Shown in pieces: positions 7,736 through 20,029 of a stretch of 64,000 bases of DNA. Origin of the DNA: Macrocystis pyrifera. Lineage: Eukaryota; Sar; Phaeophyceae; Laminariales; Laminariaceae. How positions within the stretch are numbered: position 1 is the stretch's first letter; every line of letters starts with the position of its first letter. The notes beneath the pieces were generated by a model that was not told the DNA's origin, searched no databases, and saw nothing but the letters and a program-made list of their open reading frames with translations. The translations under genes were made by a program, and so were the position numbers. The DNA lies in assembly GCA_031763025.1 (NCBI GenBank), contig JASSKH010000009.1, positions 5,028,512-5,092,511 on the forward strand, written 5' to 3'.

Positions 7736-10714
7736 GTGTTCTGGTAGAAGGTAAGATTCTGTTTTCAGCGTTAAAATTCGACTTCATGGAATAGTGCATA
7801 TCTGTTCGAGTTAAAATCCGATTGCGAAGCGGTTTTTCACGTTAGATTACCTGGTACTTTCCGGAAAGGCTGGCAGTACCGGTATATTTGTTGCAGGTGA
7901 AGGGCTGCGGGGGTGTCGTCGCAAATATAGGCAACAAGAAACTAGAAAATACATTCTGTGCTACTGCAGCTAGCTGTTTTAGAACTTTATCTCTGACGAC
8001 ACAGAACGATCACACATGAGATAGTCTACGCAACGTGACCGATGAAAGTGGTATCTCGTATAATATACTACTATGTTAAATATGGATGCATGAAGAGGTG
8101 TCTGGTGGTGTAATGACGAAGTTCACTGCATTTTAGACAACACACAGAACGCAGAGTCTACATCGCCCTCGGTCTTCTCCAAAAAAATATACAATACACG
8201 GAAAACGTCAAAACGTGTGTTAAGAACAAGACGGTTTCAATCGCAAAATGTATATTCAGCAGCAGCCAGTGCTACACCAAATCCTTCACGTTAGCCCATG
8301 TTAAACGTCAGTGGCAACTAAAGACAATCGCCTCTGCGACCACGCCAGCCATATTTAGAGTCGTCGTACGACCCACGGACGAAAGGGAACTTGCAAGGAG
8401 GAATTTCAATTGTCCTGTGCGTTTCGTCGAATACGTTTTCCGTCCCTGGGCCAGGGTCAGCAGGCACGATGCGCCATTGCTCGTCCAATTATGGGTCTAG
8501 GGTCGATCTGAGACCACCCACCCTTGCGGTGCGTGCACTCTTGGCAACTTCCGGATTCCTCCAGCGGTGTACGACCGCCACCCCCTCCGCTCACCGCCCC
8601 CTGGCGATATCCATCCGCAATGTGCGGACTCAGATATTTGCCCCTGCCCCCACCGTCCTGGCGGCGACCATGGAAGGCGCCAACGAATCCCACATTGAGG
8701 GGATGGGAGCAACAATTCGAGGCGTGGCCACGGCAGTGCTTGAAATCTTGGTCAGTGCTTGCTGCATCACCCCCCTGACGACTCCGCGGCGACTTTCATG
8801 ATCGGGAGCTATCCGCGTTTCTAGACACCGAAGCATAGCTTTGCGGTTGGCTGGCTATCTTTCTGTTGATGGCAATGACGAATGGAGAGTGCAGAGATAC
8901 CGGCGGTAGCCCTGAATATGAGGGACGCAACAAGAAGGCAAGAATAGTGTTGCCACCACAGCGGTGATTGGTTGTGGCCCGAAGACGACTTCGAAGCGTG
9001 CCCGCAGATTCAAGTGAGCAGCCACTCTTGTACATGCGAAAGGTACGCGCAGTTGACCCAGTTTATATACCACATTATAGAAGTTATATTACGACAGTAG
9101 TACCGCTACCTATGTGTTCAAGAAAGCTAACCAGCCATCTCCCTACCAGCAAGAGCACTCTCCATGCCTTCGCACGACTCGTAACCTAGAGTAGGCTGCC
9201 AACACACGCACTGAAGTTTGCAAGCCTCTACATGTTGTGTGGATAGTTTTACAAGCATCTATACCCGCCGCTCACCAGTATATCCCTGTCGCCTGGTCGC
9301 ATTAGACCCGCGACTTTGTCGTCCTGACCAAGGGTGAGACCGATCCACTCGTTGCCTGCTCTGGCTCCACCTGCAGCGTCGTCACTTTCATCATCAGTGT
9401 TACCTGGCGATCAAATGGAAAATTATGCGGTCCACGCCAGATGAGCCAACAAGACAGCGAAACCGAAGTCTCAATCACACGCATGGGCCACACAATATCG
9501 TTCGCTTTCATCAGAAATGTCAGACTCCACCATACGCAAAAAGTAGAATATTCACACGTATGCCGCCATCCTTAGGGTTAGGGTTAGGAGCTCCAGCAAA
9601 CGACAAATGACTCACCTGCTCGCTTTGCGGTGTTCCCCGTAAGACGGTCCTCGTTGTTGAAGTCGCCATTGCCTCCGCACCATCGACCAGCGGTGGCTTG
9701 AGAGATTTCGCCTGCGGATGATATATATGCCCAGCAACGCTAAATCATCGAAAGACGCAGGTTCAGCAGACTCTGGCCATGTATTGTCTTGGCGTACACG
9801 CCCCCCCTCCCTCCCTCACGCCCTCAGCAAACCCTCCTCCTTCCTGGGCAGCACGCTCGCCTCTACGGCTGCATCAAATCCCTCGTCACCGTCTGCTGCG
9901 ATTTCCTGCAGGTGGGAGATAGGGCGCCGGTACCGGGCGCTGCGTCCAGGCTTGCGGCAGTAGATATCGCATGTCGTTCATTGCAACGCATTCTCGTCGC
10001 TTGCCCGGCCTTTCATGACACAGGTATTGGCGGCGACCTGGCGTACAGGACGAAGACACCTAGTGGTGTTTCCCTCATGATCGTGACCGCTCCCCACAGC
10101 CCGACCCTCTGCGTCCGAGCTTCCCCGTGACAGAGAGCTTCACGCGGGGAGAGTAGCTGGTGCTATACAGGCGCACCTGTTTCGCGGATAGGGCATACAC
10201 GAGACCTGTTTCGCGGAGAGGGGCATAGACGAGGGCGGGAAGGACGAAGGTACTTCTGTGTGTAGCCCTTGAGGGGTGCTGGCCGTTACGGTTGCATATT
10301 ACAGTACCGACTATTCGATAGAGCTTTGACCGGCCACCGTATTTCCACGATAATTTTCAAACCGGGCGCCAGGTCCTCAGGTGCAGGGAACGCATAGGCG
10401 AGGCGATGGCGCACTTCGAGTAGACCATCGTTTCGCACAGAACGAGCGAGTTGAAGGTATCATGTAACCTTAGTCCCGTTGTGTGTCGTTGAGACGAGCG
10501 CTCGTACAGCGGGAGAACGGAATGGCGCTGTTCGGCAACTGCTTCCACAGCAGGCATGCCGTCATGGCGGCGTGTTATCGAAACGAGTATGCTACCAACT
10601 TCAACTTAGCGAGCGGGCGCAAGTGCAAGGTATTCGCCGCTTCTACGCCGCAGTTGTTGAAAGCCTGCGCAGCATCCGTTTTGATTGCGATGCTAGTCAG
10701 CGCAAAGGGTCCAT
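7736..10714. other. Low-repeat region with unassigned open frames
   Basis: No known repeat family of this window is seen here except a short GGGTTAGGGTTAGG at about 9582. Open frames include + 8391-8801 (136 residues), - 8630-8836 and + 9789-10130. The last reads protein-like (LYGCIKSLVTVCCDFLQ, then RLAAVDIACRSLQRILVACP) and is bordered by splice-like CTGCAG|GTGGGAG and GACACAG|GTATTG, so it could be an exon. None matches a family I recognise. This region and the next are the best places to look for a host gene. Confidence 0.3.
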
Positions 10715-11595
10715 TTAGCAGAAAGGCGGTCGCCGTGCAAGTTGGTACAGAGACAAAAAAAGAGTGCAGGTATTCCTGCCACAAAAAAGGAACGCAGGAA
10801 AAAACGTATCCAGATGTTATTTGTCATGGCACTCGTGGTTGGCTACGCTCACCTTAGTCGATCCTCGAGAGCAGTAGGGAACGTCTCCTGTGTGAACCCA
10901 GAAGGGACCCTCTGCAAGTGGAAGAGGAAGGGCGTGCCGTGATGGGGGAATGCATTGATGACCGCCACGTTTTGCCCCCCGAATCGACCATCTCCCACCC
11001 GCGTCTACACCAAGAACCTCCTTGTCCACCCGCCTGGTCGCTCTTACGCAGGACATGGGCAGCAGGGGCTCCATCTCCAGCTTTTGGAGAAGAAGGGCAG
11101 GCTGGATCACGGCGGTCAGCTCGTTCTCGATGTACGCTGATCCCCGTTGCCTCCTGAAGTAAAGGGCGGTCAGCACAGGAGTCATCTGGGGATGGGTTCA
11201 ACAAGCGAGACGGACGACCGACGAACGGTCGAGGCGCTGCCGAGTCTTGTAAAAAAAAAAAAAACTGCGTCACTCGTTCTGACGAAACAGGCAAGTCTGC
11301 TCTTGTCCACCGTGATAACACTGCCAAGTTGGTACCGGTAGTTGTTTAGCTATGCTCTGGATCAAGCCTGTAACATAAAAACAAAGTAATACAACCCCCA
11401 GTTCACCTGTGAGTACAACAGAATGGGCGGCTTCAAGCCGTTGCCCCCGCAGATCCTGAGCCTGGTCTCGTAGGAGAGCTCGAGCTGCCTACTAGGCTGC
11501 TTCCTGCTGCTGCCTGGTCGGTTCCTGTTGCTGCTGTTGCTGGTTCTGTTGCTGCCGCTGGTTCTGCTGCTGCTTGCTGTCGATAGTGCTGGCAC
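10715..11595 (-). CDS. Candidate spliced host gene, unknown product
   Basis: This minus-strand model has four exons. Exon 1 ends at 11,407 with donor CACAG|GTGAAC. It encodes a Ser/Asn/Arg-rich stretch, then ELSYETRLRICGGNGLKPP. Exon 2 (11,185-11,048) starts after CCCCAG, encodes ALYFRRQRGSAYIENELTA and further residues, and ends TGC|GTAAGA. Exon 3 (10,911-10,853) follows TTGCAG and ends AAG|GTGAGC. Exon 4 (10,775-10,715) follows GTGGCAG and runs to a stop. Phases agree (0, 0, 2) and exon 2 has a high third-position GC. Introns would be about 221, 136 and 77 bp. The 5' end is not resolved: a TAG lies in frame just upstream and the adjacent sequence is CAG/CTG-rich. No family is recognised, and an alternative chain in another frame through exons 2-4 is also open to 10,575. 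Confidence 0.35.
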
Positions 11596-11790
11596 TGGTG
11601 CGTCTGGCTACAGCGGCCTTCCCGTTGAAGTCGGCTGCTTTGCGGGTGCTGCTGCTGGAGGCCGTTAGTACTCTTCCTGGCACTGCTCCTCCTCTTCGGC
11701 GTCTGGAGCCTGACACGGAGAGCTCTGACTGCCTGGTCTGCTGCTACTGCTGCTGTGCCGCTACTGCTCTGCTGCCGCGAGAAAGGTGCC
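11500..11790. repeat. CTG/CAG-rich low-complexity stretch
   Basis: There are many interrupted CTG (minus strand CAG) triplets. On the minus strand one frame encodes Gln-rich text (KQQQNQRQQQNQQQQQQEP) and others encode Ala/Thr- or Ser-rich text. It overlaps the 5' end of the candidate spliced gene, so it may be the coding of a Gln- or Ser-rich N-terminus. Confidence 0.6.
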
Positions 11791-12002
11791 GCTCGTACAC
11801 GAAACTTGACAGTCCAGTGAGAGGAATTCGAGCCTCGGGGTGATTTCGGGGTGATTTTGGCCTCTTGGCCAATAGAAATCGTCGTAATCAAAAGTCGTAA
11901 TCTATCTCGCTCGGTAAACCCCTTATGTTATCGGGTATTGACCAATAGGAAGGCGTCGTAATCACGAAAAATGCCCTCACTTTTGTCGCAGTGCCCAAGA
12001 TT

Positions 12003-12436
12003 CACCCCAGACGTCACTGGGAATGTTGACCCACCATGAACATGCCAGATCAAGGCTGATCAACTCCCAAACTCGAAATCGAAATTACAGAAATCAAACG
12101 AAAAAAGTCCTAAAAGACTTTTCACTCAAATTGATTTTTTTCTGATTTGCCCCTTCGAATCCTCCAGGTCGTTCAGGGCCCGTTTTAACGAGGACTTTTG
12201 GTCCTTTCATTTTAGTTCTTTTTTTGTTTTCCAATTTAATTTGCATCTGATTGGCCGGAGAGTGAACGACCAGGCAGGATTCGAATGGGGCAAATTAGAA
12301 ATAATCAATTTGAGTGAAAAGTCTTTTGGGACTTTTTTTGTATGATTTTTCTAATTTCAATTTCGAATTTGGGAGTTGATCAGCCTTGATGTAGCATGTT
12401 CATGGTGGGTCAACACCCCCGGTGGAGTCTGGGGTG
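12003..12436. mobile_element. 434-bp fold-back element (MITE-like)
   Basis: Two inverted arms of about 173 bp (12,003-12,175 and 12,264-12,436) flank an 88-bp spacer. The tips are CACCCCAGA and its complement TCTGGGGTG. The arms share GTTGACCCACCATGAACATG and AGTTGATCAGCCTTGAT in opposite orientation. There is no coding capacity. A possible 3-bp duplication ATT flanks it. The GGGGTGATTT motif at the right end also occurs at 11,838 and 11,850, suggesting other members nearby. Superfamily is unknown. Confidence 0.75.
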
Positions 12437-14055
12437 ATTTTTGGCCGCTTCGGTTATTACCGTCGAGGTGATATAACGTGAACCTCAACGACAGGCGACC
12501 GGAGCAATAGCCGCACCCGCGACCACAGACCATATCACATCGTACCCCGGCGGTGGCGCCTCAAAAGAAGTCATGGCAGTCGCAAGCCCAACCTTTCGGC
12601 CTGCTCGATCGGCCAACCATCACTAAAACCGAGCAAACAAGCAAAAAACCAGAGGATACGCTCGAGTCCTCGATAGCTGCACCACCGTTGCTGTTCCGCA
12701 CGTGGCGCTTGAGAGCTCCCTCTGCCCACCCAAGACACCCTGAGAGTGATAGCTTCCTATCCTGAGCCACCAGAAAGAGAAAAACGCTGACGGCGGCGCG
12801 CACGCGACAACGCAAACCTTCGCTCTCGCCTACGCTCTTCCCTGTTTGTAGGCTGGGCGTTGTGTGATGCGCTTCGTTATTCCAGGTTGTTTCGATTTAT
12901 TTTTTGTTTGACAATGAATGCTCCGTTTCCCGATAGGATACAAACGCTTTTTTTTTCGAAATCAAATTCATTGAAATTGAAATTTTATTTCCAAATCACG
13001 AATTTTAGTGTTCCCTTTTAAGATGGGCTCTCACTCTCCGGCCATTCAGATGCAAATCAATCTAGAAGAAACAAAAATCGAATCAAATTGAAAGGACCAA
13101 ACGTCCTCGATAAGATGGGCCCCAAACAACAGCAGGTTGAACCCTAAGGAGAAAAAAAAGGACGAAAATAAAAACGAAACAAAAAGATTAAGCCGAGTCG
13201 AATTTTTACGTGATGCAGTTTTCCGAAATGACTCAGCCGCCACAGCACGTGATTCCCGGCGATAGCGCTCGACAGCGGCAGTGGATAGACACAACTCGCA
13301 CGCGTGAGGCCCCCTCTACAGCAGACGCTTCTCGTGGTCCAACCAGATCCTTCCGGAGTGCTCTAGCACTTGTGTACCGGCCATCGCTGTTCGATGGAGA
13401 CGTTTGGATGTTGAGTTGGACTCATGTCAAAACATAAACCGCCACAGCCCTTTCCTGTTCCCCGGTTTCTTGCGAGGGCACCCCATGGTGATTCCCTACC
13501 CATATATGCTCGCGCCGTCAGCGGACAAGCCGCGTGGCGGCCACATGCACTACCTCGGGCATCGTGCGCTTGCCAACCTGTCGTAGAAAATTTATCGGAA
13601 CTTCATCCCAACTCTCTTCGACCCTGGGTATCCCATATTTCGTTTATTTGGCACCAATTTCGGTCCTCCATTTCGCATTATTATAATATGTACCTGATAC
13701 ATACGTCACTGCTGTTCTGTGTTTAGAGTTGGCGAGTTGTATGCCCTTGATGGGGAAGGACCCCCCACATTTGTCAGAAACGTGGTTTCACCGCAGTGTT
13801 CCACCTTCTGTTCGACAGTCCGGGAAGACATGGCGATCTTTGATACTTGTATGGTGTTTTTTTGCTCAATTGCTCTTTTTTCAATGGATGTCCTATAGTC
13901 GTCACTCTGACAGCAACTCAGACAGCAGGCGTGTTGTTCTCTGTGTTCACGACGCATGTGCGTTTCGTACGGTCCAGGCTGCTAGATATCTGAATCGCCC
14001 TTAGCTGAACAGATTATCATTGCCATCTGCATAAATATATAATTGTGTTGAGGGG
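12437..14055. other. Unassigned region with a fold-back spacer fragment
   Basis: At about 13,030-13,125 lies a copy of the spacer of the 12,003 element, in opposite orientation (CTCTCCGGCCATTCAGATGC to GATAAGATGGGCCC). Other open frames (+12,553-12,765; +13,210-13,437; +13,729-14,004) show no recognisable domain. No gene is supported. Confidence 0.4.
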
Positions 14056-14059
14056 CGTG

Positions 14060-14450
14060 TGTGGAAGCCAGGGTCGGAGATATCGTAGATCTCGTAACAC
14101 GCACGCTCGAAGGACACATCACCGGTCAAGCAATATCAAATCTCGAGTCAAGAACGGTCTCACGTCATTGTGAGGGTGTAGACCCGTCCTCGGGAGATAG
14201 CTATCGGGAGATACGTAATCCGCCGCAGACTCTGGGGTGACTGAAAGGTTCCCCCATCGAGTCAGACTAGCTCTAGCATCTCCTTGCTAAATATTATCGA
14301 AGAACTCTGCTCGGCTTACGTCGGTCGTAACGACGGCTACAAGGGACCCTCTCTCCGCGACCTCATCACGGCGACTTATCCGCGACTTCTACGCTGCGAC
14401 ATCTCCGCGACGACCTCTGTACGAACGACCAGCGTAGGTACTACATTACA
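14060..14450 (+). repeat. 5' LTR of the chromovirus-like element
   Basis: The LTR is 391 bp. It starts TGTGGAAGCCAGGGTCGGAG and ends CTACATTACA, with TG...CA termini. The 3' half holds short imperfect repeats of CTCCGCGACCTC / CGGCGACTT / TCTACGCTGCGAC type, one of which is missing from the 3' LTR and explains most of the length difference. Confidence 0.9.
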
Positions 14451-14451
14451 T

Positions 14452-14464
14452 TGGTGACCACCGT
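14452..14464 (+). promoter_or_regulatory. Probable primer-binding site
   Basis: TGGTGACCACCGT begins two bases after the LTR end. Primer-binding sites of LTR elements begin with TGG, complementary to the CCA end of a tRNA. The tRNA cannot be named from the sequence alone. Confidence 0.6.
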
Positions 14465-14597
14465 ATGTTTTTGACCATGCCACGCTCATACACGCCTAGC
14501 GACTGAAGAGGCGTCCAGCAACAGCCGCGAGTCGAACTTCTTCGAGGCCCTGGCGCCCCGCGGCGTCGACTGACCCGGAACACGCGAGCAGCCTAGA

Positions 14598-16190
14598 GTG
14601 GAGGAGACAAAGGCGGCGGACGACGACATCGAGCTCAGCCCCGCGGAGGACGATATCGAGCTCAGCCTCGCCGACGAGGAGCCCGAGGAAATCACAGCTC
14701 AGGCCTCCAGTCTGGCGGAGGACGTAATGGCGGGACAGAGCCCCTTCGCCCCCGGAGACCCTGTCCGCCTCGAGACAGCAGCGTGCCTCCGACGGTGCAT
14801 GTTAAACGGCACCACTCCGCCAGCCTCGGTGCTGCAACTCGTCATGCCGGCAAACACGAGCCCTGGGGACGGACCTACAGCTCCCCAGATGGGCGAGGTG
14901 AGAGGAGTCTCGGTATTGCCCACATAGAATCTCGATGTAGCGTTCGCCGGGGCCGCAAGCACACAAAATGACGCAGCCACCCCGATTCAGCAGTCGATCA
15001 GTTCTGACAGCAGCAGCCACTCCCCCCTTGACCCATCTAGCCAGCCCTTGCAAGCAGCAACCAGTACGTTCAACCTCTGCTGTAGCGCTACCTGCAACCA
15101 CCTTCGTGATGCAACCAGCACGTACATCCTCTGCTGTAAGTGAAGAGACTAGTAATAGCCAGTCAACCAGCATCTCGACTCAGCCGATCACGGCAAGTTC
15201 TCCATAAAAAAGGCAGACCTTTCGCCTTCACTGAAGCTGGTCGGATCACCCTCGGAGGACGTGCCCGAAATCATGGCACTCTTCCGTTCTCACTTTCTCT
15301 TACACTCACCTGACAGTACACCGGACGCAACTATCGACCACCACGCAGTCAAGTACCTCCCGTTCCTAGTCAGCGGTAAAGCAGCCACCACTATGCAGCA
15401 GCTGCAATGCGAGACCTTAGAGTGGCGAACTGAAAAAGAACTGGCCGAACTACATAGTGATGAAGACGCTCTCGAAGTTCGAGCCCCCCGCTCTTACCGT
15501 GACTGGACCAACGCCTTCACAAATTTCTTCAGCCCAGTCAACCGCATGGTCTTGCTCGCTCGCACCATCGCTAACCTCAAGCAAGGAAGTAGTGAATCTG
15601 TCGACTCTTACGGACTGAGAGAAACTCAACCTTGTGCACGACGCTTGGCTGAAGCCAAACCCACCGCTCCCCCGAACGTCTCGCCGTACAAGCACGCGTG
15701 GCAAACCTCACTGATGACTACCTTCGAAAACGGCTTGATTCCCCCGCTACCAGTAGAACTTATCCGTGAAGGCCCTTCCCTCACATTCCAAGCATCTCAT
15801 ACTCGTGCTAAAAAGCACGAGACGAACGCCATACGCGGGCCCTCCACCCCACCTCCGACCACGTACGCATCCGCTGTCACCGGTGCCTTCCCTGGACCTG
15901 ACCGACAGTTGATCACCTCGATGGCAAACATCGATAAAGCCGTAGTTTCCAACCTCACAGCAGGGCGGGGGCGAGTCAACTGAGTCACCTTTGCCAGGAA
16001 CTCGCACGGCCCGGCTGAAAAACGTGGCAGGTTGGCGGGCACGGACCGCTCGCAATCCCGCAAGACGAAGGTTACAGCGGGGGCCGAGCGCGACTACCCT
16101 TTGGGCCGGCACCGAACCTCGCACTCGCGCCCCGAGTGCCGTTTGGCCAAGGTGCATGAAGAGAAGGGGTGGATAGTGAGCAAGAAGGAT
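14598..16190 (+). pseudogene. Gag region of the chromovirus-like element
   Basis: The Gag region provides the capsid-like shell protein. An acidic N-terminal frame (14,598-14,927; DDDIELSPAEDDIELSL) is followed by the core frame, whose first ATG is at 15,273 and which reads to 15,983. That frame has the look of retrotransposon Gag: FLVSGKAATTMQQLQ, then SYRDWTNAFTNFFSP and LARTIANLKQGSSESV. After 15,983 another frame continues to about 16,190 with GRHRTSHSRPEC. The H-x4-C half of a CCHC zinc knuckle is present there, but the two first cysteines are replaced. At least two frame changes are needed, so this is a decayed gene. Confidence 0.65.
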
Positions 16191-16589
16191 AATTGAGGAG
16201 GTCCGCGCCGGTTTCCTTAAACCGGTTGCGGGAGTAGGTTAGCTAGACCACCGAGTTCGCGGTGCAAACGATAGCGCAAGCAGCTAGCGTAACCGTAGCC
16301 AGCGTCGGTAGACCTAGTGATAACAGGGGAGATAAAAGTGGCCGCAAAACGAGAGCCACCCCACTGGCAAACACCTGTGCAAAACATGTACATGCAGGCG
16401 ACCAGTCGAATACTGTAGCAGTCTTATTGGATAACCAGCTGATTCCGAGTGTCTTAGCAGTACAGCATGGAGTGGGACACACCGTAGAAACAACAAGCAG
16501 AATCGAGAAGAGTAGCCAGCGTCAGAGTGCTACGTTTTCACCTTCCGTGGTACCGCAAGCCTTGTATGTTTCTGCTGTGAACCGCAATA

Positions 16590-17045
16590 GTGAGAAAAAT
16601 AATCATCATCAGGGTTTTTCATCACGCTGACCGGGAAAAGCACTTTGATGATTTCCATGCGTCGGCAATGAGTGGGTATCCAAAATATCCCACAGCTTTA
16701 AACTCGTCGTCGAAACGCGTACGACTAAACGCCAGAGTCGACAATCGTCCTGCGCAATATGTCACCGTTGACACAGCAACCGATGTACCATGCAGTTTTG
16801 TTAAATTCGTCCAGACACACCCCACAATGAAAAACACTGAATTTTTTTGTAGTGCCCACGGTAGCGATCAACCTCAGCAGTGCTGATGGTTTACCTCTCA
16901 AACTTTGAGGATACGTTCGCTTTGAACTGACACTAGGAGATATTACCCTACCAGTCGAGGCGATGGTATTGCCCTCTTTAGGGCCAGACGTAATGCTACT
17001 CGATTCTTCAATTATGAACACTTTCGGTGGCCTGCTCGATTGGAG
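16590..17045 (+). pseudogene. Aspartic protease of the chromovirus-like element
   Basis: This retropepsin-like domain would mature the polyprotein. The active-site motif reads VTVDTATDVPCSFV, with the Gly of D-T-G replaced by Ala (codons 16,770-16,778). The distal conserved strand is seen in another frame at 16,963 onward as LPSLGPDVMLLDSSIMNTF and GGLLDW, matching the usual ILG-D-x-L...LDW ending. The coding is cut at 17,045 by the LINE and resumes in frame at 20,030. Both the DTA change and the frameshift argue against function. Confidence 0.65.
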
Positions 17046-20029
17046 TGTGTTTGTGTTCTTCACATTGAACCGTTCTTCTACTCGTCGACATCCAGCAAGC
17101 CCAGTGTCCGTGCTGATACTTCACACAAAAAAGATACGAGATCTGTGGTCACAGACTACGACACAGAGATAACACACCGTAATGCAATAACAGCCTACGC
17201 ACTACCATGCCTTTGCACTAGGTGCGGCCGACACAACATACATACATACGCTAGCAATCAAAAGACATCATGAAGAATGAGAAGTAACGAAGAAACCAAA
17301 CCGAAAACGAAAAGGAGAAGAATCCTAAAATATATATATAAAATGGGAAGCCAAAGCTCATACTCCGAGCATGAGCAAAAATGGACGTGCAAGGGGGACG
17401 AAACGGGAAGGAAAAAGGGAAATATGCATCCCGGGGAACACTTAACTAAGTAAAACACGCTCGTCACCCACCCACTATGTAGTACTTCTTTCATAAGGAT
17501 AAGAAGGGGAAAAAATAGGAAAAAGTCAAGCCATGGAAAACAATCAAAGCACCAAGCCAAATACATACCGAACGGCCGCAGCAGTTGGCGGTCCGAGTAG
17601 CAAAGAAACCTCCAACCTACTAGTCGGCCTGGTACCTTGCTACTTTGTCTGCGGTCTCTTTGCTACTCTCTTCTACCGCGGTTTCCCTTCTACTCCTCCC
17701 GTTCCCCCCCCTGCCCCCATTCACTTGTACGGTGTTCCTTCTACCGCTCCTGCTGTTACCCCTGCCCCCGTTCCCTTTAACACTACCTGCAGCGGATGCG
17801 CAGCGCTGTCTACTCAGCTTTGCCTCAACCCCGTGCCACCTGCCCATGAACCGTTCAGCTGCCTCGAGGATTCCCCGGTACCACTTTCCCGTCTGTTTTG
17901 CTGCAGTGGGTCACAGTGCGGTCCCAACTCCAAAGACTAAGGGGGAGTCTTCCGTTAATCCCTCGGTGGCTTTCAACACTCTAAGGTCCTCAGCAATGGC
18001 CCTAGGCCAAGCCTTAAGCTGCCCGCCTTGTTTCGGGCTCTCCCCACCAGCGATCGTCCCGAACATCAACAGGCTGGGCAATCGCCCCTCGTGTTGCCGC
18101 ACCAGAGCCCCCGCAAAGAAGGGTCGTCGTTTACGGATGGTCGTTTCGATACTTTCGCATCGTGTTATCCTGAGCGCCTTCGCGTACGAGAGGGTGGTGG
18201 TGTGGTCGGTGCGTAGTCGGCGCTGAAAGCCAATGACTCGCAGAAGGACTTCGTGGTGGGCTGATCGAAGCTTGGCGAAGTGGTCCGCATTGAGGGTCCA
18301 CGTCACGCAGCCGTACAGCAAGATCTCAATCGCCTGGGCCTTCAGCATCCGGACTTTCAGACTAGGGGGTGCGTTCGTCCTATCGCACAGTTCCCGACCA
18401 TACCGTTTGAGGCATGCCTGCATCAGACGGATTCGTCGCTCGATTTCGAAGGAGAAGTCAGCGTTCTCGTGGATAGTGCCTCCTAGGTATAAAAAACGGG
18501 GTCGTCTGTTTATACTTCTGGTCTGCAGCTTCGATCGCGAGCGGTGAGGTGGTAAACGGCTGATCCGGTGTTCGTAGGAGCATCGTGTCTGCCTTCTTTT
18601 CGGATACCATGAGACCTACTGCTTCGAAGACAGTCACGATGATTGTCATCATTCTTGCAAGGCCTTCCGCCGACTTCGAGACTATTCCTGCGTCGACTGC
18701 ATACAACATGCCCCACACAGTCCTTTGCACGCATGCCAGCGGTTCCTCGTTTCCGACAACCCTGTCCTCTTCGAGATGAACCAAATCCCTTACGATGCAT
18801 TCGTCTTTGCTGAGGCGTACCAACACGATGTGTATCGCAGCGGCGAAGAACACGTTGAACAGTAACGGCGATAGTACGCAGCCTTGCCGCAGCCCCAGGG
18901 TTACATTGAACCAGTCCGAGTGTTCACCGTCATCCGCACGCACACGAGCCCGCATGCGTTTGTGAAAATTGAGAATGACTGTGAGCATCTTGGTTGGTAC
19001 ACCAAGGCGTTTGAGTACCTCCCACAAACGTTCTCGGTCGACAGAGTCGTACGCTTTCTGCAGATCGATGAAGCATATGTACAGGGTGATTTTCCTTTGC
19101 CGTCCGAGCCCCTGCAACCGGCGCAAGACAAACAGCATATCGACTGTCGACCGTGCGGGGAGGAAGCCGCATTGTTCTTCAGGAAGTATATGCTCGGTCT
19201 CGCAGTGGCTGCCTAGACGGGACGCCACGATTTTCAGCAGCACCTTGCCTGCGTGAGCAACAAGCAAAATGCCACTGTAGTTTTGTAATAAGCTATATCC
19301 TTCGTTTGGTGAAGGGCTTTCATGATCGCATCTTTCCATTGCTGAGGGACCTCTCCCGTTACCCAAACGTTAACAAGGATACTGTGAAAATACTGCACGA
19401 AAGCGGAGTGATCAAGTTTCAGTACATCGACCGGGAGGCCATCTGGTCCAACGGCTTTAAAGTTTGACATACCCTTCACTGCTTCCATCATCTCCTCAAT
19501 GGATGGTTCATTTCCAAGGGATAGTTTCAGCGGACGTGGTGGCACTAGGCCGATGATCGTGGGGTCAAGTTTCAGCGATTTCGTGTTCAATACCTGGTAG
19601 TTTGTGGTAGTGCCCCGTCCATATTTCACGAATACGCGCTTGATCCCGCAACAGCGTGCCATCCTCGTCCATGATAAACTGTTCACTCCTCGGTTTCGTG
19701 CCTTGCAACCCTACCGTACTCTTCAGGTGCTTTGTAGAACCTTCGTTGATCGGAACTCGCGAGGAATCTCCCGGTTTCAGCGAGGTACTCTTCAAAATTC
19801 GCATTGACTCCTGATGCAACCACTTGGTGCAGATTCACACAGGCGGATCTTAACTTCTTCCACGCTGTACTATCTCGGGGGTAGACACGCAAGAGCTATC
19901 TCGCATCCTCCTTCGCTGTCTACGCTACTTTGAAAGCGTCCAACCTTTTGGGAGTCTCACACCAACCGTTTCGGCGTTGGCGACGTGGTGGGGGTGGCAC
20001 CTCTTTCTCAACAGCCTTTATGACAGTTG
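17046..20029 (-). mobile_element. LINE subfamily A, 5'-truncated, nested in the LTR element
   Basis: This 2,984-bp non-LTR retrotransposon is inserted antisense to its host element. Its 3' end (low coordinate) carries the LINE tail seen at 39.1-39.43 and 41.48-41.88 kb, ending in an (AC)-rich tail. The 5-bp TGGAG at 17,041-17,045 and 20,030-20,034 is the target duplication. The host codons (Asp-Trp before, Trp-Arg-Lys after) stay in phase across the insertion. The 5' end lies in the linker before RT, so no endonuclease domain is present. Confidence 0.88.
17620..19892 (-). pseudogene. LINE reverse transcriptase and C-terminal domain
   Basis: On the minus strand, from high to low coordinate, the pieces are a pre-RT segment (FIMDEDGTLLRDQARI), RT motif [30 protein letters not shown], motif [15 protein letters not shown], motif [18 protein letters not shown] and motif [10 protein letters not shown]. 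The second residue pair should be DD and is VD, so one catalytic Asp is lost. Then come the thumb (LLYGCVTWTLNADHF), the segment TRCESIETTIRKRRPFF, and a basic Gly/Arg-rich tail (17,620-17,847) ending VARYQAD. Frames change at about 19,690, 19,300, 18,440 and 17,900. The tail recurs at 57,845-58,069 and 54,889-55,089, confirming it as part of the family protein. Confidence 0.85.

Noticed and set aside
8391..8836. Host gene at 8.4-8.8 kb
   Set aside because: Both strands are open at similar length, with no splice-supported model and no recognised motif.
9575..9600. Telomere
   Set aside because: Only two to three TTAGGG-like units lie within unique sequence; an interstitial chance motif is enough.
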